Shown here piece after piece: positions 1-8,897 of a stretch of 64,000 bases of DNA; the stretch's first letter is position 1, and each line of letters starts with the position of its first letter. A program made the translations under genes and the position numbers. The notes under the pieces are model-generated. The model had not been told where the DNA came from. It did not search any database and saw only the letters and a list, made by a program, of their open reading frames with translations. Where the stretch lies: the NCBI RefSeq assembly GCF_009380165.1, contig NZ_WHUF01000004.1, positions 620,001-684,000 of the forward strand, written 5' to 3'. The stretch comes from Rugamonas rivuli (GTDB lineage Bacteria > Pseudomonadota > Gammaproteobacteria > Burkholderiales > Burkholderiaceae_D).

Positions 1-1004
1 TGGGCGAAATCGTCATAAACAGTAATACCGTTTACCACGCCGCGCACTTCCATGCGGCGCTTGACGTTCTCGAAGCTGGCCAGCGACTTGGCCGCCTGCG
101 CCACCGGCACGCCGACGTGGCGGGCGGCGGCGATCGCGGCCAGCGCATTGGCGCGGTTATGCTTGCCGGTCAGGCTCCATTCCACGTGGCCGGCCGTTTC
201 GCCGCCAAAGATCACGTCGAAGCTGCCGTCATCGTATTCCTTCATCGCCCAATCGGCGCCTTCGCTGCCCCCGAAGCTTTCCTTCTCGCTCCAGCAGCCG
301 CGCTTGAGCACGCGTTGCAGCGCGGCTTCGTCGGCGTTGAACACGACCCGGCCGATGCCGGGCACGGTGCGCACCAGGTGGTGGAATTGGGTTTCGATGG
401 CGCCCAGATCGGGGAAGATGTCGGCGTGATCGTATTCCAGGTTGTTCAGGATCGCGGTCTTGGCATGGTAGTGCACGAACTTGCTGCGCTTGTCGAAGAA
501 GGCGGTGTCGTATTCGTCGGCTTCGATGACGAAGAAGATCGAATCCTTATCGCCCTGCATGCGCGCCGAGACGCCGAAGTTCATCGGCACGCCGCCGATC
601 AGGAAGCCGGGCGCATAGCCGGCGTCTTCCAGTATCCAGGTCAGCATGGCCGAGGTGGTGGTCTTGCCGTGCGTGCCGGCCACGGCCAGCACCCATTTGT
701 CTTTTAATATGTGGTCGCCGATCCACTGCGGACCGGACACGTAAGGCAAGCCGCGGTTCATGATCTCTTCGATCAGCGGATTGCCGCGCGAGACGACGTT
801 GCCGATCACGTAAAGGTCGGGATTGAGCTGCACCTGCTCCGGGCCGAAGCCCTGGATCAGCTCTATGCCCTGGGCTTCCAGCTGGGTGCTCATCGGCGGA
901 TAAACATTGGCATCGCAGCCAGTCACGCGGTGGCCCGCTTCTTTTGCCAGGACAGCCAGGCCGCCCATGAAGGTGCCGCAAATACCGAGAATATGAATGT
1001 GCAT
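1..1004 (-). CDS. mpl: UDP-N-acetylmuramate:L-Ala-gamma-D-Glu-meso-DAP ligase Mpl (3' end outside window)
   Basis: Mur-ligase family enzyme that reattaches recycled cell-wall tripeptide to UDP-MurNAc in the cytoplasm. About 334 N-terminal codons are visible; family members are about 450-460 residues, so the missing part is simply beyond the window. The protein starts MHIHILGICGTFMGGLA, a Rossmann-like MurC-type N-terminus, followed by the ATP-binding loop AGTHGKTTTSAML near residue 110 and the central-domain segment EADEYDTAFFDKRSKF. The retained LGICGTFMGGLA and EADEYDTAF wording is that of Mpl rather than MurC. The ATG at 1004 is the natural start. It is transcribed away from the next gene, so 1005-1082 is a short divergent promoter region. 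ampD, another cell-wall recycling gene, lies 15 kb away. Confidence 0.93.
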   Translation of the reverse strand, partial: MHIHILGICGTFMGGLAVLAKEAGHRVTGCDANVYPPMSTQLEAQGIELIQGFGPEQVQLNPDLYVIGNVVSRGNPLIEEIMNRGLPYVSGPQWIGDHILKDKWVLAVAGTHGKTTTSAMLTWILEDAGYAPGFLIGGVPMNFGVSARMQGDKDSIFFVIEADEYDTAFFDKRSKFVHYHAKTAILNNLEYDHADIFPDLGAIETQFHHLVRTVPGIGRVVFNADEAALQRVLKRGCWSEKESFGGSEGADWAMKEYDDGSFDVIFGGETAGHVEWSLTGKHNRANALAAIAAARHVGVPVAQAAKSLASFENVKRRMEVRGVVNGITVYDDFA

Positions 1005-1082
1005 AGTGATCAAGACGACGATTGAATACGGGATTTTACCCGACCCGACGCCCTTTTCCCGGTTCAGAGTATTATCTGGTCC

Positions 1083-1724
1083 ATGACGCCGAATGTTATC
1101 GAAGAAGTCCTGCTACTGCGTGCGGAGATCGCCGCGGCCGCCGCACGCCTGATCGCCCAGGATGGGCACGACTACAACACCGCCAAGCGCAAGGCCGCCA
1201 AACAGATCCTCGGCGATACCCAGCCGCCGCTGAACCTGTTGCCGGATAACGCCCAGATCGAGGCGGAAGTGCGCATCTACCAGTCGCTGTTCCATGCCGA
1301 CACCCAGCCCGCCCGCCTGTTCCGGCTGCGCACGCTGGCGGTCGACATCATGGACGGCCTGGCCGCCTTCCACCCCTATCTGACCGGCGCCGTATTAAAT
1401 GGCACGGCCGGCCCGCACGACGACATCCACCTGCAGCTGTTCGCCGACAGCGCCAAGGAAGTGGAAATCTTCCTGCTGAACCGCAATTTACAAATCGACA
1501 TCTCCGAGACGCCCCACTTCAAGGGTCCGCGCTACGGCACGGTCGAAACGGTCAGCTTCATGTGGCACAAGGAAGGCGTGCACGCCGCCCTGTATGAGCT
1601 GGACGATTTGCGCGGCGCCGTCAAAACCCGTGGCGACGGCAAATTGATGCGCGCCGATATCGCCGCCGTGCGCGCCCTACTAGTTAACAGCACCCAAGAA
1701 AACTCCAACCCAAATCCACCATGA
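1083..1724 (+). CDS. conserved protein of unknown function
   Basis: A 213-residue soluble protein with no signal peptide or membrane segment. I do not recognise a named domain with certainty. Residues about 100-140 contain LTGAVLNGTAGPHDDIHLQLF, where a small-residue turn is followed by an acidic pair and alternating hydrophobics. That resembles the strand-turn-strand of nucleotidyltransferase folds, but this is only a fold guess. The N-terminus is helical and charged. Its stop overlaps the next start by four bases (ATGA), so it is probably translationally coupled to the thioredoxin-like gene downstream. It diverges from mpl. The start ATG follows a 78-bp divergent spacer. Confidence 0.75.
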   Translation: MTPNVIEEVLLLRAEIAAAAARLIAQDGHDYNTAKRKAAKQILGDTQPPLNLLPDNAQIEAEVRIYQSLFHADTQPARLFRLRTLAVDIMDGLAAFHPYLTGAVLNGTAGPHDDIHLQLFADSAKEVEIFLLNRNLQIDISETPHFKGPRYGTVETVSFMWHKEGVHAALYELDDLRGAVKTRGDGKLMRADIAAVRALLVNSTQENSNPNPP

Positions 1725-2269
1725 ATCAAAAACACCTCGCAGCCTATGTTGTTGTAGCTTTGCTATTCGCCGCCTCCGGCGCCTATGTCGGCATGCATAA
1801 AAAAGACGCCGCGCCGCCGCTCACCACCACCCAGCCAGCCGGCGTTACCGGTCCCGTCGATAGCTTATATAAGCTGACGCTGCCGGACGCCAAGGGCGTC
1901 GCGCAAGCCCTGGGCCAGTACAAAGGCAAGGCCACGCTGGTCAATTTCTGGGCGCCGTGGTGCGGTCCGTGCGTGCAGGAGATGCCGGAGCTGTCGGCGC
2001 TGGCCGCCGGAGAAGAGGGTAAGAAGCTGCAAGTTATCGGAATCGGTATCGATTCGGCAACAAATATCGCCGATTTTAACGACAAGTTCAAAATCACCTA
2101 TCCAGTCTTCGTCGCCGGCATGGCCGGCACCGAGCTCTCCCGCACCTTCGGCAACGCCGCCGGCGGCCTTCCCTACACGGTGCTGATCGGCGCCGACGGC
2201 CAGGTCAAGAAGACCTATCTGGGCCGTTTGAAGTTTGACGAGCTGCGCAAGGATCTGGCAACTCTGTAA
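1721..2269 (+). CDS. TlpA-family thioredoxin-like thiol-disulfide reductase
   Basis: A 182-residue membrane-anchored thioredoxin-fold protein, expected to work in the periplasm. Residues about 7-24 form one hydrophobic N-terminal segment (signal anchor). The thioredoxin domain begins near residue 47 and carries the active site NFWAPWCGPCVQEMPEL, a WCxxC motif typical of TlpA/ResA/DsbE proteins that reduce cytochrome c apoproteins or copper-centre proteins. The cis-Pro region GGLPYTVLIGADG is present near residue 147. Start codon overlaps the previous stop by four bases. Which partner it reduces cannot be told from the sequence; no ccm genes are adjacent. Confidence 0.88.
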   Translation: MNQKHLAAYVVVALLFAASGAYVGMHKKDAAPPLTTTQPAGVTGPVDSLYKLTLPDAKGVAQALGQYKGKATLVNFWAPWCGPCVQEMPELSALAAGEEGKKLQVIGIGIDSATNIADFNDKFKITYPVFVAGMAGTELSRTFGNAAGGLPYTVLIGADGQVKKTYLGRLKFDELRKDLATL

Positions 2270-2353
2270 ATAGTTTTACAAGTTTTTTTCTCTTGCCAAT
2301 GCCGACGGTTGGCGGCAAAATGCGGAACTTTCGCGGAAAACGGTCCTGAACCC

Positions 2354-2791
2354 ATGGCAAAAAACCTCCTCCTGCTCAACGGCCCCAACCTGAATTTACT
2401 GGGAAGCCGCGAGCCAGAGGTCTACGGCGCTAGCACTTTGGCCGACATCGAACACGCAGCCCAGGCACAAGCCCAGGCGGCGGGCGCGAGCTTGTCCTGC
2501 TTTCAGAGCAACCACGAAGGGGCGCTGATCGACCGCATCCATGCCGCCAGAACGGAAGGCGTGGACGCCATCGTCATCAACCCGGGCGGCCTGACCCACA
2601 CCAGCGTGGCCTTGCGCGACGCCCTGGCGGGGGTGGCGATACCGTTTGTTGAAGTGCATATTTCGAATATTTACCAGCGCGAGTCGTTTCGCCACCACTC
2701 ATTTCTTAGCGCGATCGCTATAGGTACTATTTGCGGACTGGGTATCGAAGGATATCGGTTTGCCATCGACTTCGTTCTTAAAAAGCGATAA
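2354..2791 (+). CDS. aroQ: 3-dehydroquinate dehydratase, type II
   Basis: Catalyses dehydration of 3-dehydroquinate to 3-dehydroshikimate in the shikimate pathway. The 145-residue length is standard for the dodecameric type II enzyme. Motifs: LLLNGPNLNLLGSREPEVYG at the N-terminus, holding the catalytic-loop Arg and Tyr; NPGGLTHTSVALRDAL in the middle; and EVHISNIYQRESFRHHSF, holding the catalytic His and substrate-binding residues. I chose ATG 2354 because the family begins at this MAKNLLLLNGPN; a longer frame extends to 2309 but its extra residues are unlike the family. It lies just upstream of accB-accC, a common betaproteobacterial arrangement. Confidence 0.95.
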   Translation: MAKNLLLLNGPNLNLLGSREPEVYGASTLADIEHAAQAQAQAAGASLSCFQSNHEGALIDRIHAARTEGVDAIVINPGGLTHTSVALRDALAGVAIPFVEVHISNIYQRESFRHHSFLSAIAIGTICGLGIEGYRFAIDFVLKKR

Positions 2792-2880
2792 TCTACGCGA
2801 TCTGCGCGCAATTCCGCGCGGCTCCGCTCAAAAAGCGCTGCCGCTCACACTTACATAACAAAGACATTCCTGGGGGTTAC

Positions 2881-3348
2881 ATGGATTTACGCAAGCTGAA
2901 GACCTTGATTGATTTGGTCGCAGAATCGGACATCGCCGAGCTCGAAGTGACCGAAGGCGAGAGCAAAGTACGCATCGTCAAGTCGTCCGCCATGCCGCAA
3001 AACCAAATGGTGATGATGCAGCCGCAAGGCATGCCGCAATACCACGCCGCCCCGGCAGCCGCCGCGCCAGCCGCAGCAGCCGCCCCTGTCGCCGTTGTCG
3101 CCGCCGAGCCAACCGGCCACGTGGTCAAGTCGCCGATGGTTGGTACCTTCTACCGTTCGTCCGCGCCAGGTTCGCCGGCGTTCGTCGAAGTGGGCGCCAC
3201 CGTCAAGGAAGGCGATACCCTGTGCATCATCGAAGCGATGAAGCTGCTGAATGAAATCGACGCCGACAAGTCCGGCACGATCACCCAGATTCTGGTCGAG
3301 AACGGCCAGCCGGTCGAATTCGGCCAACCGCTGTTTGTGATAGGCTAA
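2881..3348 (+). CDS. accB: acetyl-CoA carboxylase biotin carboxyl carrier protein
   Basis: Carries biotin between the biotin carboxylase and carboxyltransferase parts of acetyl-CoA carboxylase in fatty-acid synthesis. 155 residues: an N-terminal helical interaction region (MDLRKLKTLIDLVAESDIAE), an Ala/Pro-rich flexible linker at about residues 50-80, and a C-terminal biotinyl domain with the EAMKLLNEI motif. The lysine to be biotinylated is Lys121. ATG 2881 follows a GGGGG-type ribosome-binding site. The next gene, accC, encodes the partner enzyme, as in E. coli accBC. Confidence 0.96.
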   Translation: MDLRKLKTLIDLVAESDIAELEVTEGESKVRIVKSSAMPQNQMVMMQPQGMPQYHAAPAAAAPAAAAAPVAVVAAEPTGHVVKSPMVGTFYRSSAPGSPAFVEVGATVKEGDTLCIIEAMKLLNEIDADKSGTITQILVENGQPVEFGQPLFVIG

Positions 3349-3459
3349 GACCGGCCTGCGCCCTCCCCATCGGTGACGGGCGCGCCGGCTTGGTCCGCAT
3401 TCCCTCCTCTACCTGACGTTACCGGCCCGCCGGTGCTCACAGACATACGCGAACCTATC

Positions 3460-4845
3460 ATGTTTGAAAAAATCCTCATCGCCAACCGTGGCGAAATTGC
3501 CCTCCGTATCCAGCGCGCTTGCCGCGAACTGGGCATCAAGACGGTTGTGGTCCACTCGGAAGCAGACAAAGACGCCAAATACGTGAAGTTGGCGGATGAA
3601 TCGGTGTGCATCGGTCCTGCGCCTTCGACGCTCAGCTACCTGAACATGCCGGCCATCATCAGCGCCGCCGAAGTGACGGACGCGGAAGCGATCCACCCGG
3701 GCTACGGCTTCCTGTCGGAAAACGCCGACTTCGCCGAACGCGTGGAAAAATCCGGCTTCGTCTTCATCGGCCCCCGCTCCGACTCGATCCGCCTGATGGG
3801 CGACAAGGTCTCGGCCAAGCAAACCATGATCAAGGCAGGCGTACCGTGCGTGCCCGGTTCGGACGGCGCGTTGCCGGACGATCCCAAGGCTATCGTGCAA
3901 ATTGCGCGCAAAGTCGGCTACCCGGTCATCATCAAGGCGGCCGGCGGCGGCGGTGGCCGCGGCATGCGCGTGGTGCATACCGAGGCGGCACTGATCAACG
4001 CCGTGGCGATGACCAAGACCGAAGCGGGCACCGCGTTCGGCAATCCGGAAGTCTACATGGAGAAGTACCTGGAAAATCCGCGCCACGTGGAAATCCAGAT
4101 CCTCGCCGACGAACACAAGAACGCCGTCTGGCTGGGCGAACGCGACTGCTCGATGCAGCGCCGCCACCAGAAGGTCATCGAAGAAGCGCCGGCGCCGGGC
4201 ATCCCGCGCAAGCTGATCGAAAAGATCGGCGACCGCTGCGCCGAAGCCTGCCGCAAGATCGGCTACCGTGGCGCCGGCACCTTCGAGTTCCTGTATGAGA
4301 ACGGTGAGTTCTACTTCATCGAAATGAACACCCGCGTGCAGGTCGAACACCCGGTCACCGAAATGATCACCGGCATCGACATCGTGCAGGAACAGATCCG
4401 CATCGCCGCCGGCGAGAAGCTGCGCTTCCGCCAGCGCGACGTGATGCTGTCCGGCCACGCCGTCGAGTGCCGAATCAACGCCGAAGACCCGTTCAAGTTC
4501 ACGCCGTCGCCAGGCCGCATCACTTCCTGGCACGTGCCGGGCGGCCCGGGCGTGCGCGTCGACTCGCACGCTTATGCGGGGTATTATGTACCGCCGCACT
4601 ACGATTCGATGATCGGCAAGGTCATCGCTTACGGCGCCACCCGCGAGCAGGCGATCCGCCGCATGCAGATCGCGCTGTCGGAAATGGTGGTCGAGGGCAT
4701 CCAGACCAACATCCCGCTGCACCGCGAGCTGATGGTCGACGCCCGCTTCATCGAAGGCGGCACCAACATCCATTACCTGGAACAAAAGCTGGCAGACATG
4801 CCGGACCTGCATAAACTGAGTTTGAGTAACAAGGCGCCACAATAA
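3460..4845 (+). CDS. accC: acetyl-CoA carboxylase, biotin carboxylase subunit
   Basis: ATP-dependent carboxylation of the biotin on AccB. 461 residues; family members are about 450. The start is ATG 3460, giving MFEKILIANRGEIALRIQRA, the family N-terminus; an in-frame extension back to 3373 is not family-like. ATP-grasp features: the glycine-rich loop IKAAGGGGGRGMRVV near residue 160, the EKYLENPRHVEIQ segment, and EMNTRVQVEHPVTE near residue 290 with the metal-binding Glu and catalytic Arg region. The stop overlaps the prmA start by one base (TAATG), so the two are translationally coupled. Confidence 0.97.
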   Translation: MFEKILIANRGEIALRIQRACRELGIKTVVVHSEADKDAKYVKLADESVCIGPAPSTLSYLNMPAIISAAEVTDAEAIHPGYGFLSENADFAERVEKSGFVFIGPRSDSIRLMGDKVSAKQTMIKAGVPCVPGSDGALPDDPKAIVQIARKVGYPVIIKAAGGGGGRGMRVVHTEAALINAVAMTKTEAGTAFGNPEVYMEKYLENPRHVEIQILADEHKNAVWLGERDCSMQRRHQKVIEEAPAPGIPRKLIEKIGDRCAEACRKIGYRGAGTFEFLYENGEFYFIEMNTRVQVEHPVTEMITGIDIVQEQIRIAAGEKLRFRQRDVMLSGHAVECRINAEDPFKFTPSPGRITSWHVPGGPGVRVDSHAYAGYYVPPHYDSMIGKVIAYGATREQAIRRMQIALSEMVVEGIQTNIPLHRELMVDARFIEGGTNIHYLEQKLADMPDLHKLSLSNKAPQ

Positions 4846-5777
4846 TGAGCTGGACTGAAATCGTCATCGAAATCGCCCGCGACCACGCGGAAGCACTGTC
4901 GGAAGCCCTGATGGACGTGGGCGCGCTGTCGGTGTCCGTGGAAGACGCGGACGAAGGCACGGACGCGGAAAAACCGCTGTTCGGCGAGCCGGGCATGGAA
5001 CCGACCGAAGCGGCATGGGATCACAGCCGCGTGGTCGCCCTGACCGACGAAGATGACGACCAGGCCGTGATCGTCGCGGCCGCCGCCGGCCAGATCGGCC
5101 TGGCCACGCTGCCGAAGTTCACCACCCGCAAGGTGGAGGAGCAGGACTGGGTGCGCTTGACCCAGTCGCAGTTCGCGCCCATCCACATCGGCAAGAACAT
5201 CTGGGTCGTGCCGAGCTGGCACGAAGCGCCGGACGCCAACGGCCTGATCCTGGAACTGGATCCGGGCCTGGCTTTCGGCACCGGCTCGCACCCGACCACC
5301 CGTCTGTGCATGGAGTGGCTGGAAGCGAATCCGGCGCCGGGCAAGACCGTGCTCGACTACGGTTGCGGCTCCGGCATCCTGGCCATGGTGGCCAAGAAGG
5401 TCGGCGCCGGCGAAGTGGTCGGCGTGGACATCGATCCGCAGGCGATCGAATCGGCGGCCGACAATGCACAGCGCAACAAGTGCGAGATCGCGTACTTCCT
5501 GCCGGACACCTTCGCGCAATCGCAGCATGCGGCGCAGCGTTTCGACATCGTCGTCGCCAACATCCTGTCCAGCCCGCTGAAGCTGATGGCGCCCATGCTG
5601 TCGGGCCGCGTGGCCGACGGCGGCGCGCTGATCCTGTCCGGCGTGCTGGCACGCCAGGCCGAGGAAGTGGCGGCAGCCTATGCCCCGTTCATCAAGCTGG
5701 GCGTCTGGGCTGAGCAAGACGGCTGGGTGGCCCTGCATGGCCGCCTCGGCAGCGACGTGGTTCCAGCGGCGCGCTAA
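4845..5777 (+). CDS. prmA: ribosomal protein L11 methyltransferase
   Basis: SAM-dependent methyltransferase that methylates ribosomal protein L11. 310 residues, close to the usual 290-300. The N-terminal domain (MSWTEIVIEIARDHAEALSE) recognises L11. The catalytic domain has LAFGTGSHPTTRLC, which is diagnostic for PrmA, then the SAM motif VLDYGCGSGILAMVA and the NILSSPL catalytic loop. The ATG is fused to the accC stop by a one-base overlap. A DUF3426 gene follows after 8 bp, an arrangement common in Burkholderiales. Confidence 0.95.
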   Translation: MSWTEIVIEIARDHAEALSEALMDVGALSVSVEDADEGTDAEKPLFGEPGMEPTEAAWDHSRVVALTDEDDDQAVIVAAAAGQIGLATLPKFTTRKVEEQDWVRLTQSQFAPIHIGKNIWVVPSWHEAPDANGLILELDPGLAFGTGSHPTTRLCMEWLEANPAPGKTVLDYGCGSGILAMVAKKVGAGEVVGVDIDPQAIESAADNAQRNKCEIAYFLPDTFAQSQHAAQRFDIVVANILSSPLKLMAPMLSGRVADGGALILSGVLARQAEEVAAAYAPFIKLGVWAEQDGWVALHGRLGSDVVPAAR

Positions 5778-5785
5778 CCACAGCA

Positions 5786-7258
5786 ATGGCGCTCGCCACA
5801 AAATGCCCCCACTGCAACACGATATTTCGGGTCGCCCATGACCAGTTGAAATTACGTGGGGGCATAGTGCGCTGTGGCTCCTGTAATGAAGTTTTTGACG
5901 GCAACGCGGCCCTGCTGGAGCCGCTCGCCGCACCGGCAACGGCGCCGGTACCTGTCCAACTCCCCTCCCCGCTGCCCGAACCGGTCGCCTTCGACGAGAA
6001 GATGGCCGCGCTGGATACCCGCGCCGCCGAAGCGCTGAGCGGCGACGAGGCCGAACCCATCTACACGCTGGAACTCGATACCGCGCTGGACGCGGTCGAA
6101 CCCGCCGAAGCTGCAGAGCCTCCCGAGGCCGCCGATGCGCCCGCTGTCGAAGCCGCAGCGCCGCTGGACGCCGAGCCGGCCGACACCATCGCGCTGCCGA
6201 CCGAAGCGGCCACGCTGCCGCCCGCCGTGGAAGCAGCGCTGGACCTCGACCTCGACGTGGAGGCCGAGTCCGAATCGGCCATTGAGCCCGAACCGACGAT
6301 TGAGCCGACCGCCGAGCCCGCTGTCGACACGCAGTGGACGGACGACGAACCGCTCGAAGACGCGCTCAGCATCGAAGCCATGTCGGACGAAGAACTGGAA
6401 GCCGCGCTGGCTGCCGAACTGGCCGTCCTGGAGCAAGACAACACCGAGCCGGCCGCCGACACCGCCCCGGCGCCCGACGCCTTCACCTCCGTCCTGCCAA
6501 CCGAACGCCTTGAGCCGACACTGGACGACGCACCGCCCGCCGACACCACCGCCGTGCCAAGCGAAGCCGCGCGCTTCAACGAGCTGGAAGAGATCGACGA
6601 AGAAGCGCTGGTGCAGCTGTCGTCCGCCGGCCTGGCCGAGGCGCAGTCCGCGCGCGCCCACGCCCACCTGCTGGCCGACGCGGCCGACACCGACGCCGGC
6701 AGCGGCACCGACACCGACAGCCCCGACACCGAAGCCGAAGAGCCCGGCTTCATCAAGCGCGAACGGCGCCGCCAGAAGTACGGCAAGGCCGCGACCATCG
6801 CCATGAGCCTGGGCTCCCTGCTGCTGCTGACGACGCTGGCAGCCCAGGGCCTGACCACCTTCCGCAACCAGATCGCCGCCGCGCTGCCGCCGCTCAAGCC
6901 GGCGCTGACGGCCGCCTGCAACGCGCTCGGCTGCAAGATCGAACTGCCGGCGCAGATCGACGACCTCAGCATCGAACAGGGCGAGCTGCAAACCCTGAGC
7001 GACACCGGCTTCTCCTTCACCACCCAGCTGCGCAACCAGAGCGCCACCGCGCAAGCCTGGCCGCACATCGAACTGGTGCTGGACGACGCCAACGACAAGG
7101 CCGTGCTGCGCCGCGTGTTCACCCCGCGCGAATACCTGGGCGCCGACGTCGCGCTGGACAAAGGCTTCGCCCCGCACACCGAACAATCTGTCAAACTATA
7201 CTTTGAACTGAGCCAGCTGAAAGCATCCGGCTATCACATCGCAGTCTTCTATCCATAA
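5786..7258 (+). CDS. zinc-ribbon and DUF3426 domain membrane protein
   Basis: 490 residues in four parts. Residues 7-33 form an MJ0042-type zinc ribbon, with cysteine pairs at 7/10 and 30/33 (CPHC and CGSC). Residues about 50-325 are a low-complexity acidic linker rich in Ala, Glu, Pro, Asp and Thr. Residues about 335-360 form one transmembrane helix (IAMSLGSLLLLTTLAAQGL). The C-terminal part (about 370-490) is the DUF3426 domain, probably periplasmic, with CNALGCKIELP and a beta-rich tail ending SGYHIAVFYP. Function is unknown. It sits between prmA and a kinase gene with gaps of only 8 and 10 bp, so it is in the acc-prm operon. The acidic linker is unusually long. Confidence 0.85.
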   Translation: MALATKCPHCNTIFRVAHDQLKLRGGIVRCGSCNEVFDGNAALLEPLAAPATAPVPVQLPSPLPEPVAFDEKMAALDTRAAEALSGDEAEPIYTLELDTALDAVEPAEAAEPPEAADAPAVEAAAPLDAEPADTIALPTEAATLPPAVEAALDLDLDVEAESESAIEPEPTIEPTAEPAVDTQWTDDEPLEDALSIEAMSDEELEAALAAELAVLEQDNTEPAADTAPAPDAFTSVLPTERLEPTLDDAPPADTTAVPSEAARFNELEEIDEEALVQLSSAGLAEAQSARAHAHLLADAADTDAGSGTDTDSPDTEAEEPGFIKRERRRQKYGKAATIAMSLGSLLLLTTLAAQGLTTFRNQIAAALPPLKPALTAACNALGCKIELPAQIDDLSIEQGELQTLSDTGFSFTTQLRNQSATAQAWPHIELVLDDANDKAVLRRVFTPREYLGADVALDKGFAPHTEQSVKLYFELSQLKASGYHIAVFYP

Positions 7259-7268
7259 AGACCACACC

Positions 7269-8207
7269 ATGACCCAGACCTCCCTGATTTGCGGCTCGAT
7301 CGCAATTGACACCATCCTGCAATTCCCCGGCCGCTTCGACAGCCTGCTGCTGGCCGACCAGCTGCACAAGGTGAACGTCTCCTTCCTGGCGCCGACCATG
7401 CGCACCGAGTTCGGCGGCTGCGCCCCCAACATCGCCTACAACCTGCAACTGCTGGGCGGCCATCCGCGCATCGTCGGCGTCATGGGCCAGGACAACGCCG
7501 CCTACATGGAGCGCTTCCGCAAGCTCGGCCTGTCCACAGACAACATCCTGATCAAGCCGGAAGCCTACAACGCCCAGTGCTTCGTCACCGCCGACGAAGA
7601 CAACAACCAGATCAACGCCTTCCACCCGGGCGCCATGTCCTACGCGCACGAGAACGAAGTCGCCAAGGCCGGCCCTGCCGCCCTCGCCATCATCTCGCCG
7701 GACGGCCACCTGGGCATGAAGAAGCACGCCGCCGACCTGGCCAAGCTGCAGATCCCGTTCATCTTCGACCCGGGCCAGCAACTGCCGATGTTCAACGGCG
7801 AGGAGCTGATCGAGTTCATCGACAAAGCCACCTACGTCACCACCAACGACTACGAAATCGAACTGCTGATGGACCGCACCGGCCTGACCGTGCCGGAAAT
7901 CGCCAGCCGCCTGCAAGCGCTGATCATCACGCGCGGCGAAAACGGTTCGGAGATCCACACCGGCGGCCAGCGCATCGAGATCCCTGCCGTGCCGGTGGCC
8001 GAGGCAGTGGACCCGACCGGCTGCGGCGACGCCTACCGCGCCGGCCTGCTGTTCGGCATCACCAACGGCTGGAAGTGGGAAACCACCGGCCGCCTGGCCA
8101 GCCTGCTGGGTGCGATCAAGATCGCCAGCAAGGGCGCGCAAAACCACAAGCCGACCGCCGCCGAGATCGCCGACCGCTTCGAAGCCGCCTTCGGCTACCG
8201 TTACTGA
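7269..8207 (+). CDS. PfkB-family carbohydrate/nucleoside kinase
   Basis: 312-residue ribokinase-fold kinase. The N-terminal motif is FGGCAPNIAYNLQLLGG (PfkB signature 1 region). The C-terminal signature is DPTGCGDAYRAGLLFGI, whose Asp is the catalytic base and whose GCGD is the anion hole. The segment LICGSIAIDTILQFPGRF and the lid-region sequence resemble bacterial adenosine-kinase-like members, but the substrate (sugar or nucleoside) cannot be fixed from sequence alone. It is the last gene of the plus-strand operon and is followed directly by a strong terminator. Confidence 0.88.
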   Translation: MTQTSLICGSIAIDTILQFPGRFDSLLLADQLHKVNVSFLAPTMRTEFGGCAPNIAYNLQLLGGHPRIVGVMGQDNAAYMERFRKLGLSTDNILIKPEAYNAQCFVTADEDNNQINAFHPGAMSYAHENEVAKAGPAALAIISPDGHLGMKKHAADLAKLQIPFIFDPGQQLPMFNGEELIEFIDKATYVTTNDYEIELLMDRTGLTVPEIASRLQALIITRGENGSEIHTGGQRIEIPAVPVAEAVDPTGCGDAYRAGLLFGITNGWKWETTGRLASLLGAIKIASKGAQNHKPTAAEIADRFEAAFGYRY

Positions 8208-8224
8208 TCAGCTAGTCCCAAAGA

Positions 8225-8274
8225 AAAAGCCCCCATCGGCCTGAGCGTGCTCAAGCCGATGGGGGCTTTTTTTC
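8225..8274 (+). terminator. rho-independent terminator after the acc-prmA-kinase operon
   Basis: Perfect stem AGCCCCCATCGGC pairing with GCCGATGGGGGCT around a 14-nt loop, flanked by an A-run before and a T-run (TTTTTTT) after. The A-run makes it usable from both sides, so it may also serve the minus-strand yggT gene that ends at 8287. Confidence 0.9.
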
Positions 8275-8286
8275 GTCCGGGGCGGT

Positions 8287-8817
8287 TTAGCGTCCGCTAA
8301 ACAGCATGCCCAGCACCAGCAGCGCGATCTGCAGCACGATCAGCGCCACCAGCAGCGACAGGTCCAGGTTGCCGACCAGCGGCACCACGCGGCGGATGGG
8401 CCGCAGCAGCGGCTCGTTGAGCGCGCGCACGAACGGCGCCAGCGGCGCATGCGGGTTCACCCAGCTGAAGATCGCCTCGATCACCAGCAAGGCCATGAAG
8501 CCGTACAAAATCCACTGCAGGAAACGCTGGAAGGCCATCAGCAGCACCAGCGGCGTGGTCCAGCCTGCCAGGTACATCACCGACGTGGCCAGCAGCACGA
8601 TCAGGAACGCGCCGATCAGGCTGGCCCAGTCATAGCCGCCCACACCGGGCACGATGCGGCGCAGCGGGCGCACCAGCCAGTCCGACAGCTGGAACGTAAA
8701 TTGGGCCACCGATGCCGGTGGGCGGACGCGGATCGCCTGCATCCAGAAACGCAACAACAACGCCCCGCCCAACAGGGTGGCGATGGCGTCGACAATCAAC
8801 ACGAGAATACTAAGCAC
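8287..8817 (-). CDS. YggT family integral membrane protein
   Basis: 176 residues with two YGGT repeats, each of two hydrophobic helices. The repeats share the FxRPxxPLRRIVPxxG-like signature: WLVRPLRRIVPGVGGYDW and NEPLLRPIRRVVPLVGNLD. YggT proteins are inner-membrane proteins of poorly defined role, linked to osmotic stress and cell-division gene clusters. The start is GTG at 8817, supported by a GGAGGG ribosome-binding site 5-7 bases upstream. The T-run of the upstream terminator (8829-8865) directly abuts that site. Confidence 0.9.
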   Translation of the reverse strand: MLSILVLIVDAIATLLGGALLLRFWMQAIRVRPPASVAQFTFQLSDWLVRPLRRIVPGVGGYDWASLIGAFLIVLLATSVMYLAGWTTPLVLLMAFQRFLQWILYGFMALLVIEAIFSWVNPHAPLAPFVRALNEPLLRPIRRVVPLVGNLDLSLLVALIVLQIALLVLGMLFSGR

Positions 8818-8828
8818 GAGTTCCCTCC

Positions 8829-8865
8829 AAAAAAAAGCCGCTGTGTGATTGTCTCACACAGCGGC
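8829..8865 (-). terminator. terminator of the histone H1-like gene
   Basis: Perfect 12-bp inverted repeat (GCCGCTGTGTGA / TCACACAGCGGC) with a 5-nt loop. Read on the minus strand it is followed by a run of eight T. It lies 33 bp past the stop of the lysine/alanine-rich gene and immediately before the yggT ribosome-binding site. Confidence 0.85.
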
Positions 8866-8897
8866 CCATTGCCTCAGCAGGCATCGAAGCTATTTAA